NCBI RefSeq assembly: GCF_000372425.1
Contig: NZ_AQVD01000008.1
Coordinates: forward strand, 1-39,988
Direction: 5' to 3'
DNA from: Streptococcus ferus DSM 20646
GTDB taxonomy: Bacteria > Bacillota > Bacilli > Lactobacillales > Streptococcaceae
DNA length: 39,988 nt
Of the stretch, positions 1 to 8,075 are shown piece after piece. Within the stretch, counting starts at the first letter, position 1; each line of letters begins with the position of its first letter. The position numbers and the translations under genes are program-made. The notes below the pieces were generated by a model. It was given only the letters and a program-made list of their open reading frames with translations. It did no database searches and was not told the origin of the DNA.

Positions 1-64
1 TTAAGCCCTAGAACGCCTGAAGTAGTTGGGGGTTGCCCCCTGTGAGATAGGGTAGTTGCTTAGC
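1..64 (+). rRNA. rrf: 5S ribosomal RNA, 3' part
   Basis: The window opens inside a 5S rRNA. The stretch with GTAGTTGGGGG, GCCCCC and TGTGAGATAGGGTAG followed by GTTGCTTAGC is the usual 3' half of a streptococcal 5S gene. The 5' half lies outside the window. The 3' end is estimated from the terminal helix, so it may be off by a few bases. It is followed 5 bases later by tRNA-Asn, so this is the end of an rRNA operon. Confidence 0.9.
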
Positions 65-69
65 CAGAA

Positions 70-143
70 TCCGGCATAGCTCAGTTGGTAGTAGCGCATG
101 ACTGTTAATCATGATGTCGTAGGTTCGAGTCCTACTGCCGGAG
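70..143 (+). tRNA. tRNA-Asn (GTT anticodon)
   Basis: A full cloverleaf is visible. The acceptor stem TCCGGCA pairs with TGCCGGA, the D arm holds AGCTCAGTTGGTAGTAGC, the anticodon loop CTGTTAATC gives GTT for Asn, and the T loop is GGTTCGAGTCC. The discriminator base is G and no CCA is encoded. It is the last gene of the rRNA operon entering from the left. Confidence 0.96.
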
Positions 144-148
144 TTGAG

Positions 149-177
149 ACAGCACCTGAGGGTGCTGTTTTTGTGTT
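149..177 (+). terminator. Intrinsic terminator of the rRNA-tRNA operon
   Basis: An 8-bp stem (ACAGCACC with GGTGCTGT, loop TGAG) is followed by TTTTGTGTTTT. It lies 5 bases after tRNA-Asn. Confidence 0.9.
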
Positions 178-179
178 TT

Positions 180-213
180 AAAAGGAACAGGACATTAATG
201 TCCTGTTCCTTTT
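180..213 (+). promoter_or_regulatory. ComR box (ECom box) of comX inside a perfect 34-bp palindrome
   Basis: Positions 186-207 match the published ComR operator pattern AACA-N-GACA-N4-TGTC-N-TGTT with no mismatch. The whole of 180-213 is a perfect palindrome with 17-base arms. The box ends 19 bases before a TATAAT at 227-232, as at XIP/ComS-responsive promoters. The same sequence followed by TTTT could fold in RNA as a second terminator for read-through from the rRNA operon. The binding role is inferred from the motif. Confidence 0.92.
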
Positions 214-226
214 TGGCTGTCTTTTT

Positions 227-232
227 TATAAT
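227..232 (+). promoter_or_regulatory. -10 element of the comX promoter
   Basis: A perfect TATAAT follows a T6 run and no good -35 hexamer is visible. This is typical of a promoter that depends on an activator, here ComR bound upstream. The strong ribosome site AAAGGAGG (248-255) precedes the comX ATG by 12 bases. Confidence 0.8.
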
Positions 233-267
233 AGGCTTATCTTAATTTAAAGGAGGTCACAAAGACC

Positions 268-750
268 ATGTCAGAAGATTTTGAAGCCTTATTTCAGAAG
301 GTGCGCCCTATTGTTTATAAGTTTAGGCGGCATTATCATCATATCCAGTTATGGGATCGCCATGATTGGGAGCAGGAGGGAATGATAACCTTGTTTCAGC
401 TCGTCAGTTCCTGTCCTGAAGTCCTTGAGAATGAGGCTAAACTTTTTATTTATTTCAAAACGAAGTTTTCTAATCATTTGAAAGACACGCTTCGCAAACA
501 GCTGAGTCAGAAACGGCAGTTTCATCAGATGGCTTATGAAGAGATTGGGGAGGTTGGTCACAGTGTGGCTCAGTGCGGTTTAGTTTTGGATGAATACGTG
601 GCCTATCAGGAGGCTTTAGCAGCTTATCGTGAGGGGCTAAGTGCTGAAAAGTCTGATCAGCTGAATGCTTTGATTGCTGGTGAATGTTTCAAGGGCCGTG
701 CTGCTATGCTTCGGGAGTTGGAGGCTGTTTTTCAAGACTTCAGGGAATAA
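268..750 (+). CDS. comX: Competence sigma factor ComX (SigX)
   Basis: 160-residue alternative sigma factor that directs RNA polymerase to CIN-box promoters of late competence genes (DNA uptake and recombination). The N-terminus (FEALFQKVRPIVYKFRRHY, then WDRHDWEQEGMITLFQL) is the sigma-70 region-2-like part, and the C-terminal third carries a region-4-like helix-turn-helix. Length is normal for the family. The ATG at 268 is chosen for AAAGGAGG just upstream. Transcription is predicted to need ComR bound at the perfect box at 186-207. Likely targets in this same window are the comG operon (CIN box 19091-19098) and ssbB (CIN box 31451-31458). It sits next to an rRNA operon, as comX commonly does in streptococci. 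Identification is firm; the regulation is inferred from the sites. Confidence 0.95.
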   Translation: MSEDFEALFQKVRPIVYKFRRHYHHIQLWDRHDWEQEGMITLFQLVSSCPEVLENEAKLFIYFKTKFSNHLKDTLRKQLSQKRQFHQMAYEEIGEVGHSVAQCGLVLDEYVAYQEALAAYREGLSAEKSDQLNALIAGECFKGRAAMLRELEAVFQDFRE

Positions 751-810
751 AAAGGATTTAGCTGTTGAAGAAGCTATCGTAGAGCGCTCGGCACTAGTCC
801 CCTAAAATGA

Positions 811-828
811 GACACTAGAAAAACACTT
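811..828 (+). repeat. Left inverted repeat of the IS3 remnant
   Basis: GACACTAGAAAAACACTT pairs with the reverse complement of 1091-1108 at 17 of 18 positions. Confidence 0.75.
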
Positions 829-868
829 CTGTTGACATCTAGTAAACTAGAAATAGGAGTGTTTTGTT

Positions 869-1089
869 ATGGTCAAAAAAGCCTATTCGGTAGAAACTAA
901 GTTAGCCTGTATCGAATGGTTCCATTCCGTCCTAAAGTCTGAAATCTTCTATCTCCATAACTGGAGAAATTTAACTAAGGATAGTATAACAGATGTTGTC
1001 AAATCTATATCACATTTTATTATAAAACTAGAATTCAACAGAGATTAAGCGACCAGTCTCCTGCAGACTACAGAAAACTGGCCGTCTAA
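869..1089 (+). pseudogene. Fused and frameshifted IS3 transposase remnant (OrfA start joined to OrfB end)
   Basis: The ATG at 869 follows AGGAG and opens a 59-codon frame. Its first 16 residues (MVKKAYSVETKLACIE) look like an IS3 OrfA N-terminus. Directly after comes WFHSVLKSEIFYL, typical of the C-terminal DDE part of OrfB. The frame stops at 1046-1048, but a second frame from 1030 to 1089 reads RIQQRLSDQSPADYRKLAV, the standard OrfB C-terminus. The remnant therefore has a large internal deletion and at least one small indel. The DDE catalytic residues are mostly lost, so no active transposase is expected. Confidence 0.8.
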
Positions 1090-1090
1090 A

Positions 1091-1108
1091 AAGTGTTTTT
1101 CTTGTGTC
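1091..1108 (-). repeat. Right inverted repeat of the IS3 remnant
   Basis: AAGTGTTTTTCTTGTGTC is the mirror of the left end at 811-828 and begins just after the transposase remnant stop codon. Confidence 0.75.
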
Positions 1109-1185
1109 CCAGTGGGGTGCAGTGCCTTCTTGGTTTATGTCTATTGCTTTATGGGATGACGTGGTCTTATTTTAGAAATTTTTGA

Positions 1186-1191
1186 TATAAT
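1186..1191 (+). promoter_or_regulatory. Probable -10 element of the ispE promoter
   Basis: TATAAT lies 38 bases before the ispE start. The region 17 bases upstream has no good -35. The ribosome site GGGAGGGAAG follows at 1217-1226. Confidence 0.55.
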
Positions 1192-1229
1192 GATAGATAG
1201 CTTAGACAAGCAATGTTGGGAGGGAAGCG

Positions 1230-2078
1230 ATGTCGGTTATTGAAAAGGCACCTGCAAAGATTAATCTGGGTCTTGATATTATTGGAAAGCGATCAGATGG
1301 CTTCCATGAGCTTTCGATGATTATGGCTAGTGTTGATTTAAGTGATTATGTGACGGTTTCCGAGCTTGATCAAGATGACATTATCGTTGAATCTAATTCC
1401 TGTAAGTTGCCACTAAACAATAGAAATGATGTGTATCAAGCAGCAGTCTTACTCAAGCAAAAATTTGGCATTTCAAAAGGAGTCCATATAGTCTTGGATA
1501 AAAAAATCCCTATTTGTGCAGGTTTGGGCGGAGGTTCTAGTGATGCTGCAGCCGTTCTAAGAGCGCTTAATACATTATGGCAGTTAAATTTGAGCTGGGA
1601 TGAGTTGATAGAGATTGGCTTTGAAATAGGCAGTGATGTCCCTTATTGCTTAAAAGGTGGCTATGCGTTCATTACGGGTAAGGGGGAAATAGTGGAGAGC
1701 TTGGAGACAAACTTCTCTGCTTGGCTTGTTCTCGTTAAGCCTGATTTTGGTATTTCGACACGGACGGTTTTTGCAGAAATCAATCCTGGGACCATTAAAC
1801 GAGTTGATATTACTTCCTTGAAACAGGCTGTTTTAGCAAATTCTTATGATGATATCTTACGTTTCATGGGAAATTCTCTGGAAGATATCAGCATTGCACG
1901 GCGGCCTGAAATTCAAAAGATTAAGGATAGGATGTTAAATAGTGGGGCAGATGCTGCTTTGATGACAGGGAGCGGTCCGACTGTCTTTGCTGTTTGTCGT
2001 AACGAGAGGTGTGCGGAGCGGATTGTCAATGCCATGAGAGGATTTTGTAAGGAAGTCTATAAAGTGAGAATTTTATAA
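1230..2078 (+). CDS. ispE: 4-diphosphocytidyl-2-C-methyl-D-erythritol kinase (IspE)
   Basis: 282-residue GHMP-superfamily kinase, which in the MEP isoprenoid pathway phosphorylates CDP-methylerythritol with ATP. The N-terminus APAKINLGLDIIGKRSDGFHEL carries the substrate-binding Lys-10. The glycine-rich ATP loop PICAGLGGGSSDAAA lies at residues 94-108. The motif GSDVPYCLKGG holds the likely catalytic Asp, and MTGSGPTVFAV is the third GHMP motif. Length is normal. Streptococci make isoprenoids by the mevalonate route and generally lack the other MEP enzymes, so this is an orphan whose real substrate in this host is uncertain. It lies just upstream of the adc operon, separated by a weak terminator. 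GHMP identity is certain; the in vivo role is not. Confidence 0.9.
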   Translation: MSVIEKAPAKINLGLDIIGKRSDGFHELSMIMASVDLSDYVTVSELDQDDIIVESNSCKLPLNNRNDVYQAAVLLKQKFGISKGVHIVLDKKIPICAGLGGGSSDAAAVLRALNTLWQLNLSWDELIEIGFEIGSDVPYCLKGGYAFITGKGEIVESLETNFSAWLVLVKPDFGISTRTVFAEINPGTIKRVDITSLKQAVLANSYDDILRFMGNSLEDISIARRPEIQKIKDRMLNSGADAALMTGSGPTVFAVCRNERCAERIVNAMRGFCKEVYKVRIL

Positions 2079-2107
2079 GAATCGATCTGATTTGATTCTT
2101 TTTTTTA
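2077..2107 (+). terminator. Probable weak terminator after ispE
   Basis: AAGAATC pairs with GATTCTT across a 10-base loop and is followed by a T-rich tract. It begins in the ispE stop codon and overlaps the -35 of the adcR promoter. Confidence 0.55.
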
Positions 2108-2120
2108 TTTATGGTAAGAT
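2092..2120 (+). promoter_or_regulatory. Promoter of the adcRCB operon
   Basis: TTGATT (2092-2097), a 17-base spacer, then TAAGAT (2115-2120) preceded by TGG, which makes an extended -10. The AdcR operator lies 16 bases further downstream, so bound AdcR would block early transcription. Confidence 0.7.
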
Positions 2121-2136
2121 TAGTCACGTAAAAACC

Positions 2137-2148
2137 TTAACCGGTTAA
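2137..2148. promoter_or_regulatory. AdcR operator (zinc-responsive)
   Basis: TTAACCGGTTAA is a perfect palindrome and a perfect match to the AdcR box TTAACYRGTTAA known from streptococci. It lies between the promoter and the adcR ribosome site (CAGGAGG), as expected for autorepression when zinc is plentiful. Confidence 0.92.
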
Positions 2149-2165
2149 TTAAACAGGAGGTTGAG

Positions 2166-2607
2166 ATGCAGATATCAGAAAAAATTGATAGTTTGATTCA
2201 TACGATTTTGCAGAAAGCAGAAAATCAGCGTGAGTTGTTGATTGGGGCTTGTCAAAGTGACGTGAAACTAACGAATACGCAGGAACATATTTTGATGCTC
2301 TTGGCAAATGAAAATCTGACCAATACGGATTTGGCCAAACGCTTAAATTTGACGCAGGCGGCTATGACAAAGGCTGTCAAATCTTTAGTTCAGCAGGGGA
2401 TGCTTGAAACGATAAAAAAATCAATCGGATGCAAGACAAACTTATTTTAAACTGACAGATTTGGCTATGCCTATTGCGCAGGAACACGCCTATCATCACA
2501 GTCAGACTTTAGCAGCCTATGACAGAGTCCTGGAGGCCTTTGATGAGAAAGAAACTCAGGTGATTGATCGGTTTATAGGTATTTTGAAAAAAGAATTAGG
2601 GGAGTAG
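2166..2607 (+). pseudogene. adcR: Zinc-responsive MarR-family repressor AdcR, frameshifted
   Basis: The frame opened by ATG 2166 ends after 94 residues at 2450, shortly after an A7 run (2414-2420). Removing one A restores a 146-residue protein that continues NQSDARQTYFKLTDLA and ends at 2605-2607, the usual AdcR length. The N-terminal part has the winged-helix domain and zinc ligands Cys-29, Glu-40 and His-41. The ligands His-107 and His-111 and the dimer helices lie in the out-of-frame part, so the 94-residue product should not work. Possible explanations are a real mutation, a homopolymer sequencing error, or slippage on A7. AdcR normally represses zinc uptake genes, including the adcC and adcB that follow within a few bases. 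Loss would predict constant zinc import. The intact operator and the good conservation on both sides argue that any lesion is recent. Confidence 0.88.
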
Positions 2608-2608
2608 C

Positions 2609-3319
2609 GTGCGATATATTACTGTCGAAAATTTATCCTATCAATATGATGAAGGACCCGTTTTGGAAGGGGTCAACTATCACCTAGATAGTGGCGAATT
2701 TGTCACCTTAACGGGGGAAAATGGTGCTGCCAAATCAACACTGATTAAGGCGACTCTTGGTATCTTGAAACCGAAAGTCGGGAAAGTTATCTTGTCTAAA
2801 GAGAATGTGAAGGGGAAAAAGCTGCGCCTAGCATACCTGCCTCAGCAAATTGCTAGTTTTAATGCTGGTTTTCCAAGTGTTGTCCATGAATTTGTCAAAT
2901 CTGGACGCTACCCTAGAAATGGCTGGTTCCGCCCGACGAATAAGCACGATGAGGAACATGTCCGTGTCAGTTTAGAGGCCGTTGGCATGTGGGACAATAG
3001 GCATAAACAGATAGGCAGCCTGTCTGGCGGACAGAAACAGAGGGCAGTGATAGCTCGAATGTTTGCTAGTGATCCCGATATTTTCATTCTAGATGAGCCG
3101 ACAACAGGAATGGATGCTGGAACCACGGAAACATTTTATGACTTGATGCATCATAGTGCGAAGAAACATGGGAAATCGGTCTTGATGATTACACATGATC
3201 CTGATGAGGTTAGCGCTTACGCTGATCGGAATATCCATTTGGTTCGTAACCAAGACCTGCCTTGGCGCTGTTTTAACGTGCATGAAAAGGATGATGAGGG
3301 GGTTTCTCATGTTCACTGA
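2609..3319 (+). CDS. adcC: Zinc ABC transporter ATP-binding protein AdcC
   Basis: 236-residue ATPase of the AdcABC high-affinity zinc importer. Walker A is GENGAAKST (residues 36-44), the signature is [14 protein letters not shown], and Walker B is [14 protein letters not shown], followed by the H-loop in MITHDPDEV. The start is GTG at 2609, one base after the adcR stop, with the ribosome site AGGGGAG inside the end of adcR. The last 11 bases overlap adcB. The His-rich C-terminus ends SHVH. The binding protein AdcA is not encoded here and is usually elsewhere in streptococcal genomes. Confidence 0.94.
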   Translation: MRYITVENLSYQYDEGPVLEGVNYHLDSGEFVTLTGENGAAKSTLIKATLGILKPKVGKVILSKENVKGKKLRLAYLPQQIASFNAGFPSVVHEFVKSGRYPRNGWFRPTNKHDEEHVRVSLEAVGMWDNRHKQIGSLSGGQKQRAVIARMFASDPDIFILDEPTTGMDAGTTETFYDLMHHSAKKHGKSVLMITHDPDEVSAYADRNIHLVRNQDLPWRCFNVHEKDDEGVSHVH

Positions 3320-4121
3320 TATGTTAGCCTATGATTTTATGCAGCGCGCTCTCCTTGCGGTGATTGCTATTAGTCTTTTTGCACCTATTTTGGGATTATT
3401 CCTCATTTTAAGGCGTCAAAGTTTAATGAGCGATACCTTGAGTCATGTCTCTCTGGCAGGCGTTGCCTTTGGTGTGTTGTTAGGTGTTTCGCCGACTTGG
3501 ACGACATTGGCTGTGGTAACATTGGCGGCGGTTGTTTTGGAATATTTAAGACGAGTCTATCGTCACTATATGGAAATTGCCACGGCTATTCTGATGTCGA
3601 TGGGGCTTGCGATTTCATTAATTGTGATGAGCAAATCAGGCGGGAGTAGCAATGTTAATCTGGACCAGTATCTCTTTGGTTCCATTATCACAATCAGTAG
3701 AGAACAAGTGCTGGGGCTATTTGCGATTGCCGGTTTGGTGCTTCTGTTGACCCTTTTATTTATCCGTCCGATGTATGTGCTGACGTTTGATGAGGACACC
3801 GCTTTTGTAGATGGCTTGCCAGTAACACTGATGTCTATTTTATTTAATGTTGTGACAGGTGTTGCGATTGCCTTAACCATTCCAGCAGCAGGGGCCCTTT
3901 TGGTGTCGACGATTATGGTTCTTCCCGCCAGCATCGCGATGAGGCTTGGCAAATCTTTTAAAACCGTGATTGTTATCGGTATTTTAATTGCTTTCATTGG
4001 CATGGTTTCAGGAATTTTTATTTCTTATTATGCCGAAACACCTGCCAGTGCGACCATTACGATGATTTTCATCTCAATATTTCTTTTGGTCAGCGGTCTG
4101 CGTCGATTTTTTGTGAAGTAA
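3309..4121 (+). CDS. adcB: Zinc ABC transporter permease AdcB
   Basis: 270-residue membrane protein of the ABC-3 (ZnuB/MntB) family that forms the zinc channel. About eight hydrophobic segments run from [20 protein letters not shown] to the C-terminal [12 protein letters not shown]. The start ATG at 3309 is chosen because it has GATGAGGGGG upstream, overlaps the adcC end (translational coupling) and gives the family's N-terminus [16 protein letters not shown]. The frame stays open further upstream only as a shadow of adcC. It is the last gene of the operon and is followed by a strong terminator shared with tyrS. Confidence 0.94.
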   Translation: MFTDMLAYDFMQRALLAVIAISLFAPILGLFLILRRQSLMSDTLSHVSLAGVAFGVLLGVSPTWTTLAVVTLAAVVLEYLRRVYRHYMEIATAILMSMGLAISLIVMSKSGGSSNVNLDQYLFGSIITISREQVLGLFAIAGLVLLLTLLFIRPMYVLTFDEDTAFVDGLPVTLMSILFNVVTGVAIALTIPAAGALLVSTIMVLPASIAMRLGKSFKTVIVIGILIAFIGMVSGIFISYYAETPASATITMIFISIFLLVSGLRRFFVK

Positions 4122-4124
4122 GGA

Positions 4125-4155
4125 AAAACACCTGAAGTCAAACTTCAGGTGTTTT
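4125..4155. terminator. Bidirectional terminator between adcB and tyrS
   Basis: 14-bp perfect stem (AAAACACCTGAAGT with ACTTCAGGTGTTTT) and a 3-base loop. A tracts on one side and T tracts on the other let it serve both convergent genes. Confidence 0.92.
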
Positions 4156-4160
4156 AGTTA

Positions 4161-5417
4161 TTAATAAGTAAGAAGAAAATATTTTTTCTTACCTCGGCGG
4201 ATAACAGTTAACTCATTTCCGATTTTATCAGCTGCGCTCAGTTCATAGTCGAGCTCTTGGATTCGATGGCCATTGATGTAAATGGCACCGTTTTGAATGT
4301 CTTCACGAGCTTGGCGTTTGGAAGTGACCACGCCAGACGTTACCAAAAGATCAACAATATTGAGGCTGTCAGAAGCGGTTACGGCATAATTTGGAACATT
4401 GCTGAGGCCTTGTTTTAATTCGTCTGCGGAAAGATTTTGGATATTTCCTGCAAAAAGCTGCTCAGTAATCTTGAGTGCCTCTTGGTAGGCTTCTTGGCCG
4501 TGAACGAGGGTGACTACTTCCTTGGCTAAGGTTTTTTGCGCCAGGCGCTGATGCGGAGCTTCTTCAAATTGGCGTCGGATGGCTTCAATGTCGTCCAAGG
4601 AAAGGAAGGTGAAGATTTTCAAGAAACGAATGGCGTCTTCATCCATAACATTAAGCCAGAATTGGTACATTTCGTAAGGGGAGGTTTTGTTGGCATCGAG
4701 CCAAACAGCATTTCCTTCGGATTTTCCGAATTTTTTGCCAGTCGAATCGGTAATTAGAGGAACGGTGATGACATGGGCGATTTTGCCTTCCTTGCGTCGG
4801 ATGAGTTCAGTACCTGCGGTCATATTACCCCACTGGTCACTGCCCCCCACTTGCAGGGTGACATTATGTTCTTTGTTTAAGACATAGAAGTCATAACCTT
4901 GCATAATTTGATAAGCAAATTCGGTATACGAAATACCCGTTTCGATACGTTTTTTGACCGATTCTTTACTCATCATATAGTTGATGGTGAAGTATTTTCC
5001 GACATCACGCAGGAAGTCAATGAAGCTGATAGTTCCCATCCAATCAAAATTGTTGGTCATTTCGGCCTTGTTATCCCCATTTTCAAAATCAAGAAAACGG
5101 CTCAGCTGTTTCTGAATGGATTGGACCCAGCCTTCGACTGTTTCTTTAGATTGGAGGCTGCGCTCATCGTCTTTGAATGAGGGATCGCCGATAAGGCCTG
5201 TCGCTCCGCCAACGAGAGGGTAAGGTTTATGGCCGGCAAGCTGCAGGTGGCGCAGGACTAAAATCGGGACCAAATGGCCTAAGTGAAGGCTGTCTGCTGT
5301 TGGGTCGTAGCCGGAATAAAAAGAAACTTTCCCTTCAGTTAAAGCTTTTTCGAGGGCTTCCTCATCTGTCGTTTGGAAGATAAGGCCGCGTTCTTTTAAT
5401 TCTTGAAAGATGTTCAT
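4161..5417 (-). CDS. tyrS: Tyrosyl-tRNA synthetase
   Basis: 418-residue class I aminoacyl-tRNA synthetase that charges tRNA-Tyr. It has the HIGH-type motif HLGH in [12 protein letters not shown], the tyrosine-binding [13 protein letters not shown], the KMSKS-type motif KFGKS followed by EGNAVWLD, and a C-terminal S4 RNA-binding domain ([20 protein letters not shown]). The start at 5417 ([11 protein letters not shown]) is preferred over the in-frame ATG four codons upstream, because GGAG lies at the right distance before it and it matches the family's N-terminus. A sigma-A type promoter lies upstream. I see no T-box leader in the short gap to pbp1b, although tRNA synthetase genes often have one in Firmicutes. 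Confidence 0.95.
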   Translation of the reverse strand: MNIFQELKERGLIFQTTDEEALEKALTEGKVSFYSGYDPTADSLHLGHLVPILVLRHLQLAGHKPYPLVGGATGLIGDPSFKDDERSLQSKETVEGWVQSIQKQLSRFLDFENGDNKAEMTNNFDWMGTISFIDFLRDVGKYFTINYMMSKESVKKRIETGISYTEFAYQIMQGYDFYVLNKEHNVTLQVGGSDQWGNMTAGTELIRRKEGKIAHVITVPLITDSTGKKFGKSEGNAVWLDANKTSPYEMYQFWLNVMDEDAIRFLKIFTFLSLDDIEAIRRQFEEAPHQRLAQKTLAKEVVTLVHGQEAYQEALKITEQLFAGNIQNLSADELKQGLSNVPNYAVTASDSLNIVDLLVTSGVVTSKRQAREDIQNGAIYINGHRIQELDYELSAADKIGNELTVIRRGKKKYFLLTY

Positions 5418-5450
5418 AAAATACTCCATGTTTTGATAGCGTTACAGGTC

Positions 5451-5480
5451 ATTATATCAAAAACAATAAGTGCTGCGCAA
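5451..5480 (-). promoter_or_regulatory. Promoter of tyrS
   Basis: On the minus strand TTGCGC (5480-5475), an 18-base spacer, then TATAAT (5456-5451) embedded in TGATATAATG. Confidence 0.65.
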
Positions 5481-5533
5481 GTCATCAGGAAAGCATGAAG
5501 AAAATATGATTTCATGAAATGAAGAGTTTTTGC

Positions 5534-5539
5534 TATAAT
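5534..5539 (+). promoter_or_regulatory. Extended -10 element of the pbp1b promoter
   Basis: TGCTATAAT is a full extended -10, 18 bases before the pbp1b start. The -35 region is poor. The ribosome site is CTGAGG (5545-5550). The promoter is divergent from that of tyrS. Confidence 0.7.
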
Positions 5540-5557
5540 ATAAACTGAGGTAATTCT

Positions 5558-8023
5558 ATGTCAAAATGGAAAAAAATTGATTTTTCAAAGATAAAGCAGC
5601 TTCGTCTCAGAAAGCCTGATATTAAGAAATGGAAATGGGAGACCTTTCGTCTTGACCGATTAAAACAGATAAAACTGAAGAAACCAGACCTAACAAAACT
5701 GAAAGCATTGAATTTTGCTTCTGTTAAGGAAATCATCCAGGCTCAGCGTCAAAAAATGTCTGATAAAGATTTTAGCGCCTGGGATATAGGTTCGGTCTTT
5801 TTACGCACCTTCAAACTGTTATCGAACTTTTTTTACATTATTCTTCTGCTCGTATTTTTCTTAGGAGCAGGTCTTGGTTTTGGTTATTTAGCCAGTCAGG
5901 TCGAAAGTGTCAAGGTGCCCAGTAAGGCCAAATTAGTTAAAGAGGTTAATACCTTAACTCGAATCTCACAAATCAACTATTCAAATGGGAGCTTAATTTC
6001 TAAGATTGATACGGATTTGTTGAGGACGCCAGTCAAAAGTGACGCCATCTCCGATAATGTCAAAAAGGCTGTTATTGCCACCGAAGATGAAAATTTTAAA
6101 GAACACCAAGGGGTTGTTCCTAAGGCGGTGTTTAGGGCAACGATAGGCTCCTTGCTAGGAGTTGGTGAAAGCAGCGGAGGGTCAACGCTGACGCAGCAGC
6201 TTATTAAACAGCAAATTTTGGGAGATGACCCGACTTTCAAGCGTAAAACCAAAGAGATTATTTATGCTTTGGCGCTTGAGCGGTATATGTCCAAAGATGA
6301 TATTCTAACGGATTACTTAAATGTATCGCCCTTTGGAAGAAATAATAAAGGGCAAAATATTGCAGGGGTTGAAGAAGCAGCTAGGGGCATTTTTAATGTT
6401 TCTGCCAAGCAATTAACGGTGCCTCAGGCAGCCTATATTGCAGGCTTGCCGCAAAGTCCGATTGCCTATTCTCCTTATAGGGCTGATGGGCGGTTTAAAA
6501 GCAAGGAAGACTTGGCTTTGGGGCTCAAACGGGCACAAAACGTTCTTTACAATATGTATCGGACAGGTGTGCTGTCAAAAGAAGATTATGAGTCTTACCG
6601 CAAGTATGACATCAGTAAAGATTTTAGGCAACCTGAGACAGCTCAATCTCAGACACATGACTTTTTATATTACTCAGCTATGGAAGAGGCTCAAAAAGCC
6701 ATGTACCAATATCTGATCAAAAGAGATAAGGTATCATCACAAGACCTCAAAAATGACACTACAAAAGAGGCTTATCAAAAATTAGCAGAACAGGAGCTCC
6801 GTTTGGGCGGTTATACCGTTAAAACAACAATCAATCAGAAAGTTTATGCCGCGATGCAGACAGCTGTTCAGCAGCATGGCGGTTCTCTAGATGATGGAAC
6901 AGGCAGGGTTGAGGTTGGTAATGTGCTGCTCAACAATGAAACAGGTGCGGTTATTGGTTTTATCGGTGGAAGAGACTATGAAACCAACCAAAATAATCAT
7001 GCCTTTGACACGGCACGTTCACCAGGATCAAGTATTAAACCGATTTTAGCCTATGGGCCAGCCATTGATCAGGGAATTATGGGGTCGGCCAGTATTGTCT
7101 CCAATTACCCAACCACCTATTCCAGCGGTCAGAAGATTCTTCACGTTGGCGATGAGGGGACAACGATGATGACGCTGCAAGAAGCCCTCAACAAGTCTTG
7201 GAATATCCCTGCCTTTTGGACTTATCAGACCCTACTGGAAAAAGGGGTAGACGTTCAGTCCTACATGGAGAAGATGGGTTACAGTATTCCTGAGTACAAT
7301 ATTGAGAGTCTTCCTCTAGGGGGAGGTGTTGAGACAACGGTTGCTCAGCAGTCTAACGGCTATCAAACCATTGCCAATGGTGGTGTTTATCAGCCTTATT
7401 ATATGATTGAGCAAATCACTGCTAGTGACGGCACCGTGGTTTATAAACATGAGTCTAAGCCGGTAACGGTCTATTCTAAGGCAGCAGCCAGCATCATGAG
7501 TGACCTGCTAAAAGGGCCGATAAGCTCAGGAGACACGACGACCTTTAAGAGTAAGTTGGGAGCTATCAATTCTGGGTTAGCCAATGCTGATTGGACAGGT
7601 AAGACGGGAACGACTGAAAACTATTCGGATGTTTGGCTCGTTTTATCCACTCCGCAGGTGACACTAAGTGGCTGGGCTGGTCATGATGACAATACTTCCT
7701 TAGCCTCCATGACGGGTTATAACAATAATGCGCAGTATATGGCACAGCTTGTTAATGCCATCAACCAAGCAGATCCAAATGTCTTGGGAACCAATAGGCG
7801 TTTTGGCTTGGACGGCAGTGTGATAAAGGCAGAAGTGTTAAAATCTACCGGTTTAAAGCCGGCCACAGTTAATGTCAATGGGCGCAGTGTTTCTTTAGAT
7901 GGCGATAAGGTAACCAGTTACTGGGCTAAAAATGGACCAGGAGATACGACCTATAAATTTGCAATCGGAGGAACAGACAGCGATTACCAAAAGGCATGGG
8001 CCAGCATCTTAGGAAGCAGATAA
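5558..8023 (+). CDS. pbp1b: Class A penicillin-binding protein 1b
   Basis: 821-residue bifunctional peptidoglycan synthase that polymerises and cross-links the cell wall. It has a long basic cytoplasmic tail (residues 1-87), one transmembrane helix (about 88-112), then a GT51 glycosyltransferase domain with catalytic Glu-176 in [10 protein letters not shown] and the motif [12 protein letters not shown]. The transpeptidase domain has SxxK with nucleophile Ser-491 (SPGSSIKP), SWN at 547-549 and KTGTT at 682-686. The cytoplasmic tail contains imperfect Lys-rich units ([20 protein letters not shown], then [17 protein letters not shown]), probably binding membrane lipids or a divisome partner. Beta-lactams bind Ser-491. 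Family assignment is firm. Confidence 0.95.
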   Translation: MSKWKKIDFSKIKQLRLRKPDIKKWKWETFRLDRLKQIKLKKPDLTKLKALNFASVKEIIQAQRQKMSDKDFSAWDIGSVFLRTFKLLSNFFYIILLLVFFLGAGLGFGYLASQVESVKVPSKAKLVKEVNTLTRISQINYSNGSLISKIDTDLLRTPVKSDAISDNVKKAVIATEDENFKEHQGVVPKAVFRATIGSLLGVGESSGGSTLTQQLIKQQILGDDPTFKRKTKEIIYALALERYMSKDDILTDYLNVSPFGRNNKGQNIAGVEEAARGIFNVSAKQLTVPQAAYIAGLPQSPIAYSPYRADGRFKSKEDLALGLKRAQNVLYNMYRTGVLSKEDYESYRKYDISKDFRQPETAQSQTHDFLYYSAMEEAQKAMYQYLIKRDKVSSQDLKNDTTKEAYQKLAEQELRLGGYTVKTTINQKVYAAMQTAVQQHGGSLDDGTGRVEVGNVLLNNETGAVIGFIGGRDYETNQNNHAFDTARSPGSSIKPILAYGPAIDQGIMGSASIVSNYPTTYSSGQKILHVGDEGTTMMTLQEALNKSWNIPAFWTYQTLLEKGVDVQSYMEKMGYSIPEYNIESLPLGGGVETTVAQQSNGYQTIANGGVYQPYYMIEQITASDGTVVYKHESKPVTVYSKAAASIMSDLLKGPISSGDTTTFKSKLGAINSGLANADWTGKTGTTENYSDVWLVLSTPQVTLSGWAGHDDNTSLASMTGYNNNAQYMAQLVNAINQADPNVLGTNRRFGLDGSVIKAEVLKSTGLKPATVNVNGRSVSLDGDKVTSYWAKNGPGDTTYKFAIGGTDSDYQKAWASILGSR

Positions 8024-8026
8024 GGA

Positions 8027-8055
8027 TTGACAAAATCATAGTATTGGTATATAAT
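8027..8055 (+). promoter_or_regulatory. Strong promoter of rpoBC
   Basis: Consensus TTGACA (8027-8032), a 17-base spacer and consensus TATAAT (8050-8055). It lies 4 bases after pbp1b ends and leaves a leader of about 220 bases before rpoB. Confidence 0.9.
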
Positions 8056-8075
8056 AAGTTAGTTATTTGTCGTCT

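Larger units (their letters stand above)
790..1126 (+). mobile_element. Internally deleted IS3-family insertion sequence remnant
   Basis: This 0.34-kb stretch holds both ends of an IS3-type element. The near-perfect inverted ends (811-828 against 1091-1108) flank a short reading frame that joins the first residues of an OrfA to the last residues of an OrfB. The imperfect pairing extends outwards to GGCACT (790-795) and AGTGCC (1121-1126), which I take as the approximate borders. About 1 kb of transposase coding sequence is missing, so the element cannot move on its own, though it could act as a MITE if a full copy is present. No clear target-site duplication is seen. It fills most of the gap between comX and ispE. 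Confidence 0.75.

Noticed and set aside
3195..3308. An upstream extension of adcB by 38 codons
   Set aside because: It lies wholly inside adcC, and the ATG at 3309 has a good ribosome site and gives the family's normal N-terminus.
5430..5557. A T-box riboswitch for tyrS
   Set aside because: The leader between the tyrS promoter and start is only about 30 bases, and no T-box consensus or specifier stem is present.
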